A DNA stretch of 64,000 nucleotides from CAVPFA01 sp963703655 (GCA_963703655.1 CAVPFA010000003.1:868001-932000), one strand, 5' to 3'; shown: positions 7,817 to 15,746, counted from the stretch's first letter. Numbers and translations are program-made. Notes: generated by a model not told the origin, from the sequence alone.

Positions 7817-9388
7817 TCAGTTACGGAACCATCCGGCTTGGCGGATCTGCTCAACCATTTGGAGCGCGTTCACGGTTGTGGGATCGGGCGCCCGATCCGC
7901 GAAGGGCGAGAACGGACCCCACGGTCCATTTCGAGGCGTCTCGGCTTGTGCGGCCTGTGGCTGCTCGGCTACCGGAGCGATGGGCTCCCCGCACTTTGAG
8001 CACTGAGTAGAGCCCTTCGTGTTCGGAGTGCCACACGCGCAGAGCGGTGCAAGCGATTCGAGCCAGTCGCGAGCGCCCGACGACTTGATCTCGGCAAGCG
8101 CCAACACACACAGGGCCAGAGAAATGGCCCTATCATCATGGCGGGAATTGTCGTGATCCAACCTATAGACGTTCGGTGTGGTGGTGGCCTTGAGCCTGAC
8201 ATTTCGCAACTCATCCAACAACGGCTCATCGTTGGGAAGCGCCAACCTGTGCTCTCGAATGCTCGTGTGTAAAGCCACGGCTAAGCGCCCCACGCTTGTC
8301 TGAGAGAACACGAACTCATCTATCTGTACGCCACGCTTGCGTAGGCGACTCTGTAATGCCGCGGCTTGATAGGGGTCGATGATGATTCGTGCCCGGTAAC
8401 GCTTCGCCGTTTCCTCTAGCCACTCTTGCACGGTATCGAGGTCAACGGGATTCTGTGGCGTGCCCGAAAAGACCTCCATGCGGTCAAGGCAAACACGGTT
8501 GCCGTTGCCGTCCGGTAATGGTTCAGCGTGACAGACCGAGATAGCCGTCCGATCGTTCTTGAGGCCGATGTCGACCCCGATGAAGTACCGGTGTCGTGCC
8601 TGTGGCTCCTGCCAGCCGTCAAGGCTAATGCACGCGTCGAGATCCTCAGCGCTTGTGAGACGATCCTCGCTGGCGCACCAGGAATTACGAAACAAACGCG
8701 TATAAACACTCTCGGGCAGCGACGCTCTTTGTTCCTCAAGATACTCGGGAGACATCCAACTCAATGGGCCGGGTACGTCCTGAACCGTCCACATCTTCGA
8801 CTTGAGGGCGTTCTCGTATATCTTCCGCGACCAGTGTGCGGGATCGCCGCTCGTGCTGATCACGACGAGCTTGGCACCCTTGATCTTGCCGAGGGAGGAT
8901 TGGATCGCCTGGTAAAGGGTCTTGGCGTTGGAGGTGGATGGGTGCTGACAGATTTCGTCTATGACGACGGCCGATGGTTTGATACCCCACGCGCTACTCG
9001 CATCGCTGGCCAGCACTTCCAGGGCTGAGCCCGACTTGTGGGTCACACGATACGCGCCAACGTCGAAGGCTCCTGCGAGCGCAGGCGTACGTGCCACATA
9101 GCCAGCCAGTGCGTCGGTGACCAGACGGGCCTGGTCCCGGTCTACCGCAACGCAGTAGAGGCGAGAGCCGGGTGGGAGCAACTCTGCCATGAGGCCAATG
9201 CACCATAGAGCGGCGTCCGAGGTCTTTCCCCCGCCACGGGGCCTTGACTCCCAGCGATAGGGCGGCGCCTTTGGATCGAAGATCGTCCGGCATGAGTCGA
9301 GTTGCCACGGTTCGGCAACCTCGCCGAAGGTCTTACCGTTGTCGAGGTGCAGGCTGGAGATCAGGTCGAGGGCAGACTCCGCGCTCAC
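7817..9388 (-). CDS. terL: Phage terminase large subunit
   Basis: 523 residues from GTG 9388, which overlaps the previous stop as GTGA. The N-terminal ATPase has a Walker-A-like RPRGGGKTSDA near residues 49-59, a Walker B AVVIDEI near 145, and a following VVISTSGD coupling segment. The C-terminal RNase H-like nuclease shows GVDIGLKNDRTAIS near 265 and RIIIDPYQAA near 315 as acidic metal-binding strands. A C-terminal zinc ribbon (CACG...CSKCGE) near 475-495 is an unusual addition. The protein should cut and pump DNA into a prohead, with the small subunit encoded upstream. Length is normal for the family. Confidence 0.88.
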   Translation of the reverse strand: MSAESALDLISSLHLDNGKTFGEVAEPWQLDSCRTIFDPKAPPYRWESRPRGGGKTSDAALWCIGLMAELLPPGSRLYCVAVDRDQARLVTDALAGYVARTPALAGAFDVGAYRVTHKSGSALEVLASDASSAWGIKPSAVVIDEICQHPSTSNAKTLYQAIQSSLGKIKGAKLVVISTSGDPAHWSRKIYENALKSKMWTVQDVPGPLSWMSPEYLEEQRASLPESVYTRLFRNSWCASEDRLTSAEDLDACISLDGWQEPQARHRYFIGVDIGLKNDRTAISVCHAEPLPDGNGNRVCLDRMEVFSGTPQNPVDLDTVQEWLEETAKRYRARIIIDPYQAAALQSRLRKRGVQIDEFVFSQTSVGRLAVALHTSIREHRLALPNDEPLLDELRNVRLKATTTPNVYRLDHDNSRHDDRAISLALCVLALAEIKSSGARDWLESLAPLCACGTPNTKGSTQCSKCGEPIAPVAEQPQAAQAETPRNGPWGPFSPFADRAPDPTTVNALQMVEQIRQAGWFRN

Positions 9389-9762
9389 AAGTAGCCACCC
9401 CAGCCAAGTTCGGTCCTCTCCCGGCGATCGGCAACCCGTCCGAGGTCTTCCAGCTCCCGCAACCATTCGGAGCACCAACCGGATCTTTCGATCGGCATAA
9501 CCGTGTTGAGATCGCTGGTGAGTACCTGTTGAGCACCTTGGTCACCGTCGCTCTCGCGGGCTGCGCTCATCTTGGTGAGGAACTTCCGAAACTCCCTGGC
9601 ATCGCCAAAGATGGTGGAGTGCTGGCCGGTCTCGGAGTCCATTACTTCCACGAGGGCCAACTCTGTCACGTCAGGTGGCAGGTGCTCGAACGCCTCCGGC
9701 GCGATGAATCGACGGCAGAGATCAGCGTCTAAGAATCCATGAGGTCCACTTACTCGTGTCAT
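9385..9762 (-). CDS. Hypothetical protein upstream of terL
   Basis: 125 residues from ATG 9762, chosen for AAAGGA seven bases upstream; a start 36 bases earlier has no such site. It overlaps the terminase start by four bases (GTGA), so the two are translationally coupled. The N-terminus is a mixed alpha/beta segment with FGDAREFRKFLTKM, followed by a long charged helix with WLRELEDLGRVADRRER. Not recognised; a head or packaging accessory role is plausible from the coupling only. Confidence 0.6.
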   Translation of the reverse strand: MTRVSGPHGFLDADLCRRFIAPEAFEHLPPDVTELALVEVMDSETGQHSTIFGDAREFRKFLTKMSAARESDGDQGAQQVLTSDLNTVMPIERSGWCSEWLRELEDLGRVADRRERTELGWGGYL

Positions 9763-9773
9763 ATTCGTTCCTT

Positions 9774-10052
9774 TCAAAGCGTTGCGTCGTCCACCCACGG
9801 CTGAGCTACTGCACCGAACGGGCCTACCTGTGGGCGTTGCATCAAACCCACGCCCGTTTTCCTGATCGCGGCTGCGTCACCCTCCACTTGTGGCCGAACC
9901 GTGAAATGGCCGTCCAGGCTTCGCGGCAACGGCCAGACTTCGCCAGCCTCGTCAACGGCCCAGCCCACGAGATCGAGCACCGTCCTGCTGCCGTCGTCGT
10001 TGACGCGCTCGGCCACGTAGCCGGTGCCGGGCAACGTTGCGATGATCTTCAT
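9774..10052 (-). CDS. Hypothetical protein
   Basis: 92 residues from ATG 10052, overlapping the previous stop as ATGA. The N-terminal half is a small beta domain (MKIIATLPGTGYVAERV...VLDLVGWAVDEAGEVWPLP), reminiscent of short SH3-like or Tudor-like barrels in phage proteins, and the C-terminal half is Gly/Pro-rich. No named family. It belongs to the tightly packed leftward operon between the small and large terminase genes. Confidence 0.55.
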   Translation of the reverse strand: MKIIATLPGTGYVAERVNDDGSRTVLDLVGWAVDEAGEVWPLPRSLDGHFTVRPQVEGDAAAIRKTGVGLMQRPQVGPFGAVAQPWVDDATL

Positions 10053-10225
10053 AGTGCGACCTTCGCCTCTTCCTCGATTCCCCCGGCTAGGGAAGTCAAG
10101 ATGTGAGCGAGCCGTTCCGCGGCGTCGTCACGTTCGGCGGTTGCCTGGTCGATCCGGCGTTGTGCCTCGTTGATTTGTTGGAGGTAGGTGTGACGGATGA
10201 TGACGAGGGCGGGGTTAGTGCTCAC
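10049..10225 (-). CDS. Small coiled-coil protein
   Basis: 58 residues from GTG 10225, which overlaps the end of the preceding gene by 11 bases. The sequence is one long amphipathic helix (QINEAQRRIDQATAERDDAA) likely to form a coiled coil, with a short N-terminal strand segment. An upstream in-frame ATG would give 71 residues but runs deep into the preceding gene. It is coupled to the next gene by ATGA. Confidence 0.5.
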   Translation of the reverse strand: MSTNPALVIIRHTYLQQINEAQRRIDQATAERDDAAERLAHILTSLAGGIEEEAKVAL

Positions 10226-10772
10226 GTTCGCCCCGCCATTGCCGAACTTCGCGGGCCTGAGCAAAGTACGCGTCGCGCAAATCCTTGTCCTGAGTCTGCC
10301 TTGCCAGCACTTCCAGCTCTTCGGCCATGACGTGTTGCTGATACGACGCGACCTGTGCGCTTTGGTAGTTCGATCGCTCTTGCTGGCGTTGCGACTTTTC
10401 GACGTTCTCCTGAACGACCCGGAGGCGACGTTCGAGGTCCGCCTGCTCGGCGAGCAGAGCGGCCTGCTGGCGGTTGAGTTTCTCTAGAGCGTCCTGCCTC
10501 TTGGCCGTTGCCCTACGGGAATCGGCCTGTGCTTTGGCGAGATCAGTCTCGGCCTCGGCGATCTGTGCCTTGGCTACGTCGGTTTGCCACTGGTACACGG
10601 CCCGCTCGCTCGCGGCGTCGAGGGCCTTGGCAAACTCGGCCATCCTCTTTTCGTGGGCAATGCGGTCGGAACCGTACCGCGGAGTTGTGCGCTCGCGGAT
10701 TCGGACTCGCTGTTGCCTCACCGTGTCAACGACGGCTCGATTGAGGTACTCGGTAACTGGTGGAGTGTTCAT
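10215..10772 (-). CDS. Coiled-coil protein
   Basis: 185 residues from ATG 10772. From about residue 45 to 165 the sequence is almost continuously helical with heptad-like spacing, rich in Ala, Gln, Arg and Glu, and likely forms a long coiled coil. The N-terminus (TPPVTEYLNRAVV) is non-coiled. Scaffold proteins of phage heads and tape-measure-like fragments share this appearance, but no family motif is present. Start and stop overlap the neighbours, so the gene is part of one operon. Confidence 0.6.
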   Translation of the reverse strand: MNTPPVTEYLNRAVVDTVRQQRVRIRERTTPRYGSDRIAHEKRMAEFAKALDAASERAVYQWQTDVAKAQIAEAETDLAKAQADSRRATAKRQDALEKLNRQQAALLAEQADLERRLRVVQENVEKSQRQQERSNYQSAQVASYQQHVMAEELEVLARQTQDKDLRDAYFAQAREVRQWRGEREH

Positions 10773-11380
10773 TTCAAACCTCTCTTGCTGATCTCTTCCA
10801 GGCGGGCGCGTACCTCGGCGAGACGTGCGATGTGCGCGGCCTTGAGATCCGGGTCCGCGGTCTCTTTGGCGAGACGCTCAGTGGTGGCGCACTCAAGGTC
10901 CAAGGCGTCGCGTTCGGCGGAAATGTTGACCGCTTCGGGCGTGCGGCTTTTCGTCGGACCACCTGGCATCGGCAGGCGTTCGATCTTGGCGAGCTGCGCC
11001 TTCAGTAGGCGAACGGTCTCGGCGGTCTCTGCGATGGTGGCTGATGCTGTGGCTATGTGTTGGCTGGCCTTCGCGCCCTTGAGCGCGAGCTTGCGAGCCT
11101 GCACGAGTGCACTCGTCGCCTTCCGAGCATCGGCACGTGCCTTCTCTGCTTCGGCCGTGGCGAAGCGGATCAGAAATTCTCGGCGCTTCTCGGCCTTGCA
11201 AAACCGGGTTACCTCGGCTGCGAACCTCATGCACGAAACGTCCGCCGCTTCTCTCGCCCAGGCGGCGCGCTGTGCCCGTTGTGCCTTCGCCATCGCTGTC
11301 GACTCAAGCGCCTTGCTCATCGTCGTGACTCGCTCGCCATCGGAAGTGATCGCGAGTACCGGAATGTCAAAATCAATCAT
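10769..11380 (-). CDS. Coiled-coil protein
   Basis: 203 residues from ATG 11380 with AGGAGG fourteen bases upstream. A short N-terminal strand (IDFDIPVLAITSDGE) is followed by an Ala/Lys/Arg-rich helix region (residues 25-130), a Pro-Gly break (LPMPGGPTKS near 140) and a second helix. It ends in an ATGA overlap with the next coiled-coil gene. Two consecutive coiled-coil proteins between the small and large terminase genes might be scaffolding or head-assembly factors. Not recognised. Confidence 0.6.
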   Translation of the reverse strand: MIDFDIPVLAITSDGERVTTMSKALESTAMAKAQRAQRAAWAREAADVSCMRFAAEVTRFCKAEKRREFLIRFATAEAEKARADARKATSALVQARKLALKGAKASQHIATASATIAETAETVRLLKAQLAKIERLPMPGGPTKSRTPEAVNISAERDALDLECATTERLAKETADPDLKAAHIARLAEVRARLEEISKRGLK

Positions 11381-11536
11381 TGGTGTCTTGTGCCTCCTGA
11401 AGGACTGGTAACGGGCGCTGTCAGATGGCCCGAGAAGCGTTTTACGAATAGGAACGGGGATTTACCCGACGCGGGCGGTTGCAAGCCTCAGGCGTCGACG
11501 GCGTGGGGTATGCGGGCATCCTGGGATGGCTTCTCG

Positions 11537-12061
11537 CTATGGCTTCTCGCTCTCGGCTTGCGCAAGCTCGGCGTCACGACGAAGCCGAACCTCGCGGCCG
11601 TCAGCCTTCAGACGTTCAAGCGCTTCCATGCCAGCGTCAGCACCCGCGGCTAGTTGCTTCAGTTCAGCGTGACCGCGTGGTGAGAGTCCGAGCTGATCGG
11701 CGAGCTTGCTGGCGAGACGCGTTGCTGCGGTTGCCTGCTCCCACACTCGACTAGGAACGGCCTGGGGTCCCTTGTCGTCGCAGACTTGCATGATGTACGC
11801 GTGTAGCAACTGCTCACGTGCCGTCGCTTCCAGGTATCTGGACACCTGCGGCGCGAATACCGGCTCAGCAAGGTACGGCGCGTGATCGATCAGGGCTTCG
11901 TGAACCTCGACGGCCTTCGCAGCGACGGCACGAGGCGACGAGGCGCCATGCACGAGACTGAGCGTGTGACCTTCGGTGAACGGCGGCCAACTGTAGCCAC
12001 GGGCAGGCAATGACGTACTACCATCGCGCCTTGTCATTGGTTGCAATTCGTGGTCGCTCAT
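11537..12061 (-). CDS. terS: Putative terminase small subunit
   Basis: 174 residues from ATG 12061 with GAGAGGCG upstream. The N-terminus has PPFTEGHTLSLVHGASS, like the G-N-T-x-x-x-x-H-G-A signature at the start of many actinophage small terminases. The middle is helical with an RLASKLADQLGLSPRGHAELKQ segment near residues 125-150, similar to P27-type small subunits (ALRLLDRLGLTPxSRxxL). It should recognise packaging sites and form a ring next to the large subunit. It heads the packaging operon, and the paired GTGCATC site lies about 80 bp upstream. Confidence 0.65.
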   Translation of the reverse strand: MSDHELQPMTRRDGSTSLPARGYSWPPFTEGHTLSLVHGASSPRAVAAKAVEVHEALIDHAPYLAEPVFAPQVSRYLEATAREQLLHAYIMQVCDDKGPQAVPSRVWEQATAATRLASKLADQLGLSPRGHAELKQLAAGADAGMEALERLKADGREVRLRRDAELAQAESEKP

Positions 12062-12138
12062 ATCGCCTCTCGGGTGCTGTCTCTACCCTTTGTAGGTGGT
12101 ACGTGTACGCAGGTCAGTGACCATTTTGAGCACTGGAC

Positions 12139-12156
12139 GTGCATCCGGTGTGCATC
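12139..12156. promoter_or_regulatory. Paired site GTGCATC-N4-GTGCATC ahead of packaging operon
   Basis: Same heptamer pair and 11-bp spacing as at 2488 and 17663. It sits in the 160-bp gap upstream of the putative small terminase gene. A CAAAAT hexamer on the minus strand (12127-12132) lies just downstream of it in the direction of that gene. Confidence 0.55.
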
Positions 12157-12221
12157 CACGTCTCATGAACCATTTACAAACCCGCAGGTCGCTAGTGTTT
12201 TGCGGATTCGTATAGGCGCGT

Positions 12222-12473
12222 TCAAAATGACGCAAATGGACGTGATCTCGCGTGCGCATCAATCGGTGGAAACGAACTGGCGAACTTGAAACTGCGGTTT
12301 GGCCAATCGGTGGAAACGAACTGGCGAACTTGAAACTGCGGTTTGGCAGCCCGAACGCTGGCGGACGTATCGAGGTAGTCGAGCACCTGTAGGTGAGACA
12401 ACTGGGCAAGGATCTTCTCAGCCTCGCCAGCCAGGCGGCGAAGTCGTGTGTGGTCTTGTTCGTCGGGTTGCAT
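12222..12473 (-). CDS. Small helical protein with duplication-altered C-terminus
   Basis: 83 residues from ATG 12473 (GAGGGAG eleven bases upstream). Residues 1-45 form a charged helix-rich domain (MQPDEQDHTRLRRLAGEAEK). The last third is encoded by a 44-bp perfect tandem duplication (12260-12347). The first copy reads in the original frame and would have ended in a TGA after ...FVSTD; because 44 is not a multiple of three, the stop is now out of frame and about 27 unrelated residues are added. No family recognised. It lies between the RepA gene and the packaging operon. Confidence 0.5.
   Translation of the reverse strand: MQPDEQDHTRLRRLAGEAEKILAQLSHLQVLDYLDTSASVRAAKPQFQVRQFVSTDWPNRSFKFASSFPPIDAHARSRPFASF
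12260..12347. repeat. 44-bp perfect tandem duplication
   Basis: Units 12260-12303 and 12304-12347 are identical over all 44 bases. The identity indicates a recent slippage or recombination event. It lies inside the small gene at 12222-12473 and changes its reading frame. Confidence 0.95.
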
Positions 12474-12509
12474 TGTGCATCTGACTCCCTCAAAAATCGG
12501 TCTGGGAAC

Positions 12510-12684
12510 CTGCGTATCCCTACAGGGATACGCAGTGTTTCCCGATGACTCAGGTGTTTGTTTCCCGGTGTTTCCCGGAAACACGGATCCTGCCGTTCAC
12601 CTGCGATATCTCGCACTAGAGCCGCTCTGTTTCCGTCTGTTTCCCGAAGGTGTTTCCCGAATGTGTTTCCCAACGTGTTTCCCG
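12510..12684. other. Candidate replication origin: palindrome and iterons
   Basis: A 12-bp-arm palindrome, CTGCGTATCCCT-AC-AGGGATACGCAG (12510-12535), is followed by eight copies of (G/C/T)TGTTTCC(C/G) starting near 12535, 12558, 12568, 12627, 12637, 12650, 12663 and 12675. The copy at 12568 is half of the palindrome GTGTTTCC-C-GGAAACAC. The last five are spaced 10-13 bp, about one helical turn. The array overlaps the 3' end of the RepA-type gene, a usual place for iterons of theta replicons. Confidence 0.6.
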
Positions 12685-13767
12685 CTCTCGGCGGTACTTC
12701 AGCGCGGCGGCGACAACGTTGACGCGCTTGCCTTCACCGGCTGCTCTCATTGCCTTCAGGGCCATCCTCACGGTGGCGTCTACTGGCACAGCGAGCCTGT
12801 CGAGATCATCAGCCGCGCCGGCAGTCCCCGCGGGGTACGAGTCCGGTGCGAGCACGTGCCGTAGCCAATGCTCTTGATCTCGCACGATCTTGATCTCCTG
12901 CGGCACCCACTGCGGTCGTGAGTGTGTCCGCACGAGTCGAAAATGCTCCTCGTCGTCTTTCGTGAGCAGGAACACGACATCGACATCGCCAACCTTCGCC
13001 GAACTGCCGCGCTGTCCCTTCACGGGGTCCTTGCCGCTGTGGTCGAGCCGCAGCAACGCCGCTCCGCGTGCCCTGATCTTGATACCTGTATGACGCGAGA
13101 ACGCTCGATAAGTGTCGGCATCGTTCTCGCCACCGTCGACGACGGAGGCCATAGTGTCGATGATGACGATCACGGGCTTGTGTAGGTCCATGATCTGAGC
13201 GACCACTTCGCCACCTTCGGCAGTGTCTAGCGCCGGAAGCGCCTGCATTTGGTAGTAATACAAGTGCGACAGGTCATCTACCTCCGAGTAGCCGAAGTCC
13301 TCAAGACGCTCTTGTACGTCGTCTTGGTTCATCTCCTGGTCGATGTAGACGACGGAGACCGGTTCCTGTGCTGGCCTGCCGAGCACGGGGCACCCGGTTG
13401 CCATCGCGGCTGCGATCTCAAGACTCAGGAGTGACTTTCCGACCTTCGCGATCGAGTACACGGCAACTTGTCGCCCGATCGGGATCAGCGGCTCGACTAA
13501 CCACTCGTGGGAGGCGTGATCGCGCTTCCAGAAGTCAGCCCAGACGATCGGCTCGACGCCAATCTGATCGAGTGCCTCTTCGGCTGCGCTGTAGCGATCC
13601 TCGGAGTAGATCCGCTCTAAACGGGCTTGCTCTTTGGGTGTGAAGCTCTCCCACGCTGCCACCGAATCGGGGTCTGCGATGAACGGGGGGTCAGGTGGTA
13701 GCGCGTCGTGCTCGGCCTGTAGGCGCCGTACCGTCCGCTGTTCGAGGTCGCTGAGGGTCGCGGTCAT
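12616..13767 (-). CDS. RepA-type AAA (AAA_25) replicative ATPase
   Basis: 383 residues from ATG 13767, coupled to the preceding gene through ATGA. After an N-terminal helical region comes a RecA-like ATPase core: Walker A SIAKVGKSLLSLE near residues 115-127, an acidic strand VSVVYIDQEM, Walker B VIVIIDTMASVV near 200, and the LLRLDHSGKD...RGSSAKVGDVD segment near 240-265 characteristic of RepA/primase-associated helicases of plasmids and phage satellites. It probably loads or acts as the replicative helicase at the iteron array that overlaps its 3' end. No primase domain is fused. The C-terminal residues are encoded by the iterons themselves. Confidence 0.8.
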   Translation of the reverse strand: MTATLSDLEQRTVRRLQAEHDALPPDPPFIADPDSVAAWESFTPKEQARLERIYSEDRYSAAEEALDQIGVEPIVWADFWKRDHASHEWLVEPLIPIGRQVAVYSIAKVGKSLLSLEIAAAMATGCPVLGRPAQEPVSVVYIDQEMNQDDVQERLEDFGYSEVDDLSHLYYYQMQALPALDTAEGGEVVAQIMDLHKPVIVIIDTMASVVDGGENDADTYRAFSRHTGIKIRARGAALLRLDHSGKDPVKGQRGSSAKVGDVDVVFLLTKDDEEHFRLVRTHSRPQWVPQEIKIVRDQEHWLRHVLAPDSYPAGTAGAADDLDRLAVPVDATVRMALKAMRAAGEGKRVNVVAAALKYRRERETRWETHSGNTFGKQTETERL

Positions 13768-14033
13768 CGGGACCACTCTTCGATCAGTTCCTCAAGGCGA
13801 TCGGGCTCCAAGAGGTAACACGGTAAGGGTCGGTCCGCGTGCTGCACGAAGATGCGCTGAAGCAATCCGGCGCGGTGGAGATCGCTGAGAACCCGCTTGA
13901 CCAAGCCGCGGTCCTCATACGAGTCCCCGGCGACCTCGTAACTGATGTTGGCGCCGCTGTGCCAGCCGGCGGGCTCAAGCTGTGCGACGTGACTGATGAT
14001 TGACAGAGCGCGCTCTGTGGGCTTATAGTCCAT
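13764..14033 (-). CDS. Winged-helix-like DNA-binding protein
   Basis: 89 residues from ATG 14033. The layout resembles a winged helix: helix (TERALSIISHVAQLE), a short loop, a helix with SYEVAGDSYEDRGLVKRVLSD, a recognition-type helix ending in LHRAGLLQRIF, and a wing-like strand pair (RPLPCYLLEP). It is coupled to the RepA gene by four bases and may be its initiator partner or a regulator. No specific family identified. Confidence 0.55.
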   Translation of the reverse strand: MDYKPTERALSIISHVAQLEPAGWHSGANISYEVAGDSYEDRGLVKRVLSDLHRAGLLQRIFVQHADRPLPCYLLEPDRLEELIEEWSR

Positions 14034-14061
14034 GCTGTTCTACTTTCCAGTTGCAGTGCGT

Positions 14062-14097
14062 GCCCGCCTTTGGTTGCAGCCAAGGGCGGGCTTTTCT
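14062..14097 (+). terminator. Intrinsic terminator-like hairpin interrupted by the IS
   Basis: GCCCGCCTTTGG (14062-14073) pairs with CCAAGGGCGGGC (14080-14091) with one G:U pair and a six-base loop. Before the IS inserted, the hairpin was followed by TTTTCTTTG, a rightward Rho-independent terminator. The IS target duplication GCTTTTCT covers the end of the stem and its T tract. Confidence 0.6.
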
Positions 14098-15532
14098 GGC
14101 TCTACGCGACCAACTGGGGCGAGTGAGCCCGCATTGTCGTAGCCGGATGAGCGTCCCATTTGATCCCACCGCAGTGCAAGAGGACGCGTAGCCGGTAGTT
14201 CCGAAAGCTCTTGAAGCCATGCCCGCAGCGCTTGATCTTCTTCACGAGCAGGTTCATCGCCTCGGTCGGTCCGTTCGAGGCGCCGGTCAGGTGGTGAGCG
14301 AGGATCTGAGTGCGCCAACGCTTCAAGGTGTTGCCGAGCGAGACGATCTCAGCGACCTCATCGCCGAGGCAGCCGGCGATCACCCGGTCCAGCAGGACAG
14401 CGGCCTCTCCCGGATCCTCGGTCAGATAAACGTCGCGCACGTACTCCTTCGCGAGCCACGCGCCCAGAACCTCGTCGTCGGGGTCGCCGAGGCGAAGCCC
14501 GAGCGCCATGCGATCAACGCCTCGAGGGTTCAGTCGCTCCGAACCGGTGAGCAGCACCCGGCGGATCTTGTAGAGCGGGTCGTCCTTGCGACCGCGGTGG
14601 CCGAGCAGCTCGTTCTGCACCCTGCGGCGCACGTGATCGACACAGCGGTTCGCAGCTGCGACGACGTGGAAGGGGTCCGCCACCTGGCGGGCGTGGTCGA
14701 GGTGCGGGTGCAGCCCGGACCGGTAGCCCTCGTGCAGATCGCAGGCCACGGTCACGATGCCGGCGAGGAAGGCCTCGTCTCTTCGCGAGAGCCAACGCGA
14801 GACGTCGATGGCCCGGTTTCCCTCGATCATGTCGATGAGCACCCGTCGCTCGAGGTCGACCAGGCCCGTGACGTAAATCGTCGGGTGCTCGGCGTTGGCT
14901 CTCAAGAACGCGGTCTCGTCGATGCCGAGCGAGGTGACGTCTTCGACACGACCGGGGTCATCGACGAGCGGTGTCCCGTAGTCGCGGACCGCCGACATGA
15001 CCGTCGCCCAGGAGACCCCGAGCCACCGTGCGAGCGAGGCGACCGAGCGCGCCTCCTGGCCGACGGCACGCGTGCACTCGCGACCGGCGCGCGCAGACAG
15101 CACGCGGCGATCGGGGAGCTCGTCTGAGCGCTCGGTCCAGCTGCGCTGCGGGCAGTCCGGGTCCGGACACGAGAAGCGGCGCTTGGACCAGACGAGCCGC
15201 ACGCGCCGGTTGAACGCCGGCAGGTCTCTGATGACGACCCGCAGCCGGTCCTTTGTCCTCGCGATCACCCCACAGACCGGACACCCGGCAGCCCGTCGGA
15301 TCGTCTCGATGCCGACGAGCAGCTCCGCGCCGTCCTCGGTCACCGCCAGCACCCGAAAGCCAGCCAGTCCCAACAGCGCGTCGTCGAATTCAGTACCGTC
15401 ACCCATGGCAGGGGGCCTTCCTCTCTCGAAGCTTTCGACAGCCACGAGAATGGCGAGGTCCCTTGCCGCGCCGGTGGATACCTATCGGAGCGCGGTCAGG
15501 TGGTCACGCGCCCCAGTTCATTGAGAAGAGCC
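14098..15532 (-). mobile_element. ISL3-family insertion sequence, complete
   Basis: 1435 bp with imperfect terminal inverted repeats beginning GGCTCT at both ends and sharing AACTGGGGCG.GTGA further in. It is flanked by perfect 8-bp duplications GCTTTTCT at 14090-14097 and 15533-15540, the length expected for ISL3. One transposase gene fills it. The insertion lies between genes, in the T tract of a terminator-like hairpin, so it breaks no reading frame of the host element. Confidence 0.95.
14102..15403 (-). CDS. ISL3-family transposase
   Basis: 433 residues from ATG 15403 (AGGAAGG eleven bases upstream); a longer in-frame start exists at 15445. The N-terminal region has a zinc-finger-like cluster (CPVCGV, then CPDPDCPQ) and helix-turn-helix (LARWLGVSWATVMSAV near residue 125). 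The DDE catalytic core shows an Asp in SLGIDETAF, an Asp in VACDLHEGY, DPFHVVAAANR, and the C-terminal Glu in NGPTEAMNLLVKKIKR, the ISL3 hallmark. Length and domains appear complete, so the IS may be active. Confidence 0.95.
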   Translation of the reverse strand, partial: GDGTEFDDALLGLAGFRVLAVTEDGAELLVGIETIRRAAGCPVCGVIARTKDRLRVVIRDLPAFNRRVRLVWSKRRFSCPDPDCPQRSWTERSDELPDRRVLSARAGRECTRAVGQEARSVASLARWLGVSWATVMSAVRDYGTPLVDDPGRVEDVTSLGIDETAFLRANAEHPTIYVTGLVDLERRVLIDMIEGNRAIDVSRWLSRRDEAFLAGIVTVACDLHEGYRSGLHPHLDHARQVADPFHVVAAANRCVDHVRRRVQNELLGHRGRKDDPLYKIRRVLLTGSERLNPRGVDRMALGLRLGDPDDEVLGAWLAKEYVRDVYLTEDPGEAAVLLDRVIAGCLGDEVAEIVSLGNTLKRWRTQILAHHLTGASNGPTEAMNLLVKKIKRCGHGFKSFRNYRLRVLLHCGGIKWDAHPATTMRAHSPQLVA

Positions 15533-15548
15533 GCTTTTCTTTGTCAGG

Positions 15549-15746
15549 TCATCCGGCAACTCCCGCGGCGATCGCCTTACACGCCAGACGACGGCCCACG
15601 GTGATCGGGCTCATAACCTCGGGCTCATCGGGCCAAGGGTCACTCGCTATCAATCCCGCGGCGACGCGCACGGAGGAAGTGTTGTCGGACAGGGCAATGA
15701 CCTGATCGCCGCATAGCAAAGCGATGTAGACGGGCTCTTGGCGCAT
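15549..15746 (-). CDS. Small hypothetical protein
   Basis: 65 residues from ATG 15746, preferred because GGAG stands ten bases upstream; an ATG 15 bases earlier is in frame without such a site. The sequence begins with strand-like QEPVYIALLCGDQVIALSD and continues with a helical SSVRVAAGLIASD and RRLACKAIAAGVAG. No family recognised. It ends 8 bp from the IS target duplication and, before the IS arrived, lay about 70 bp upstream of the winged-helix gene. Confidence 0.45.
   Translation of the reverse strand: MRQEPVYIALLCGDQVIALSDNTSSVRVAAGLIASDPWPDEPEVMSPITVGRRLACKAIAAGVAG

Noticed and set aside
7600..7854. 84-residue leftward frame after the terminase
   Set aside because: It starts inside the terminase gene without a ribosome site and is low in predicted structure; kept only as non-coding sequence.
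12083..12673. 196-residue leftward frame between the RepA-like and TerS genes
   Set aside because: Overlaps the iterons and the 44-bp repeats in another frame and has no protein-like pattern; the 83-aa frame with a ribosome site is preferred.
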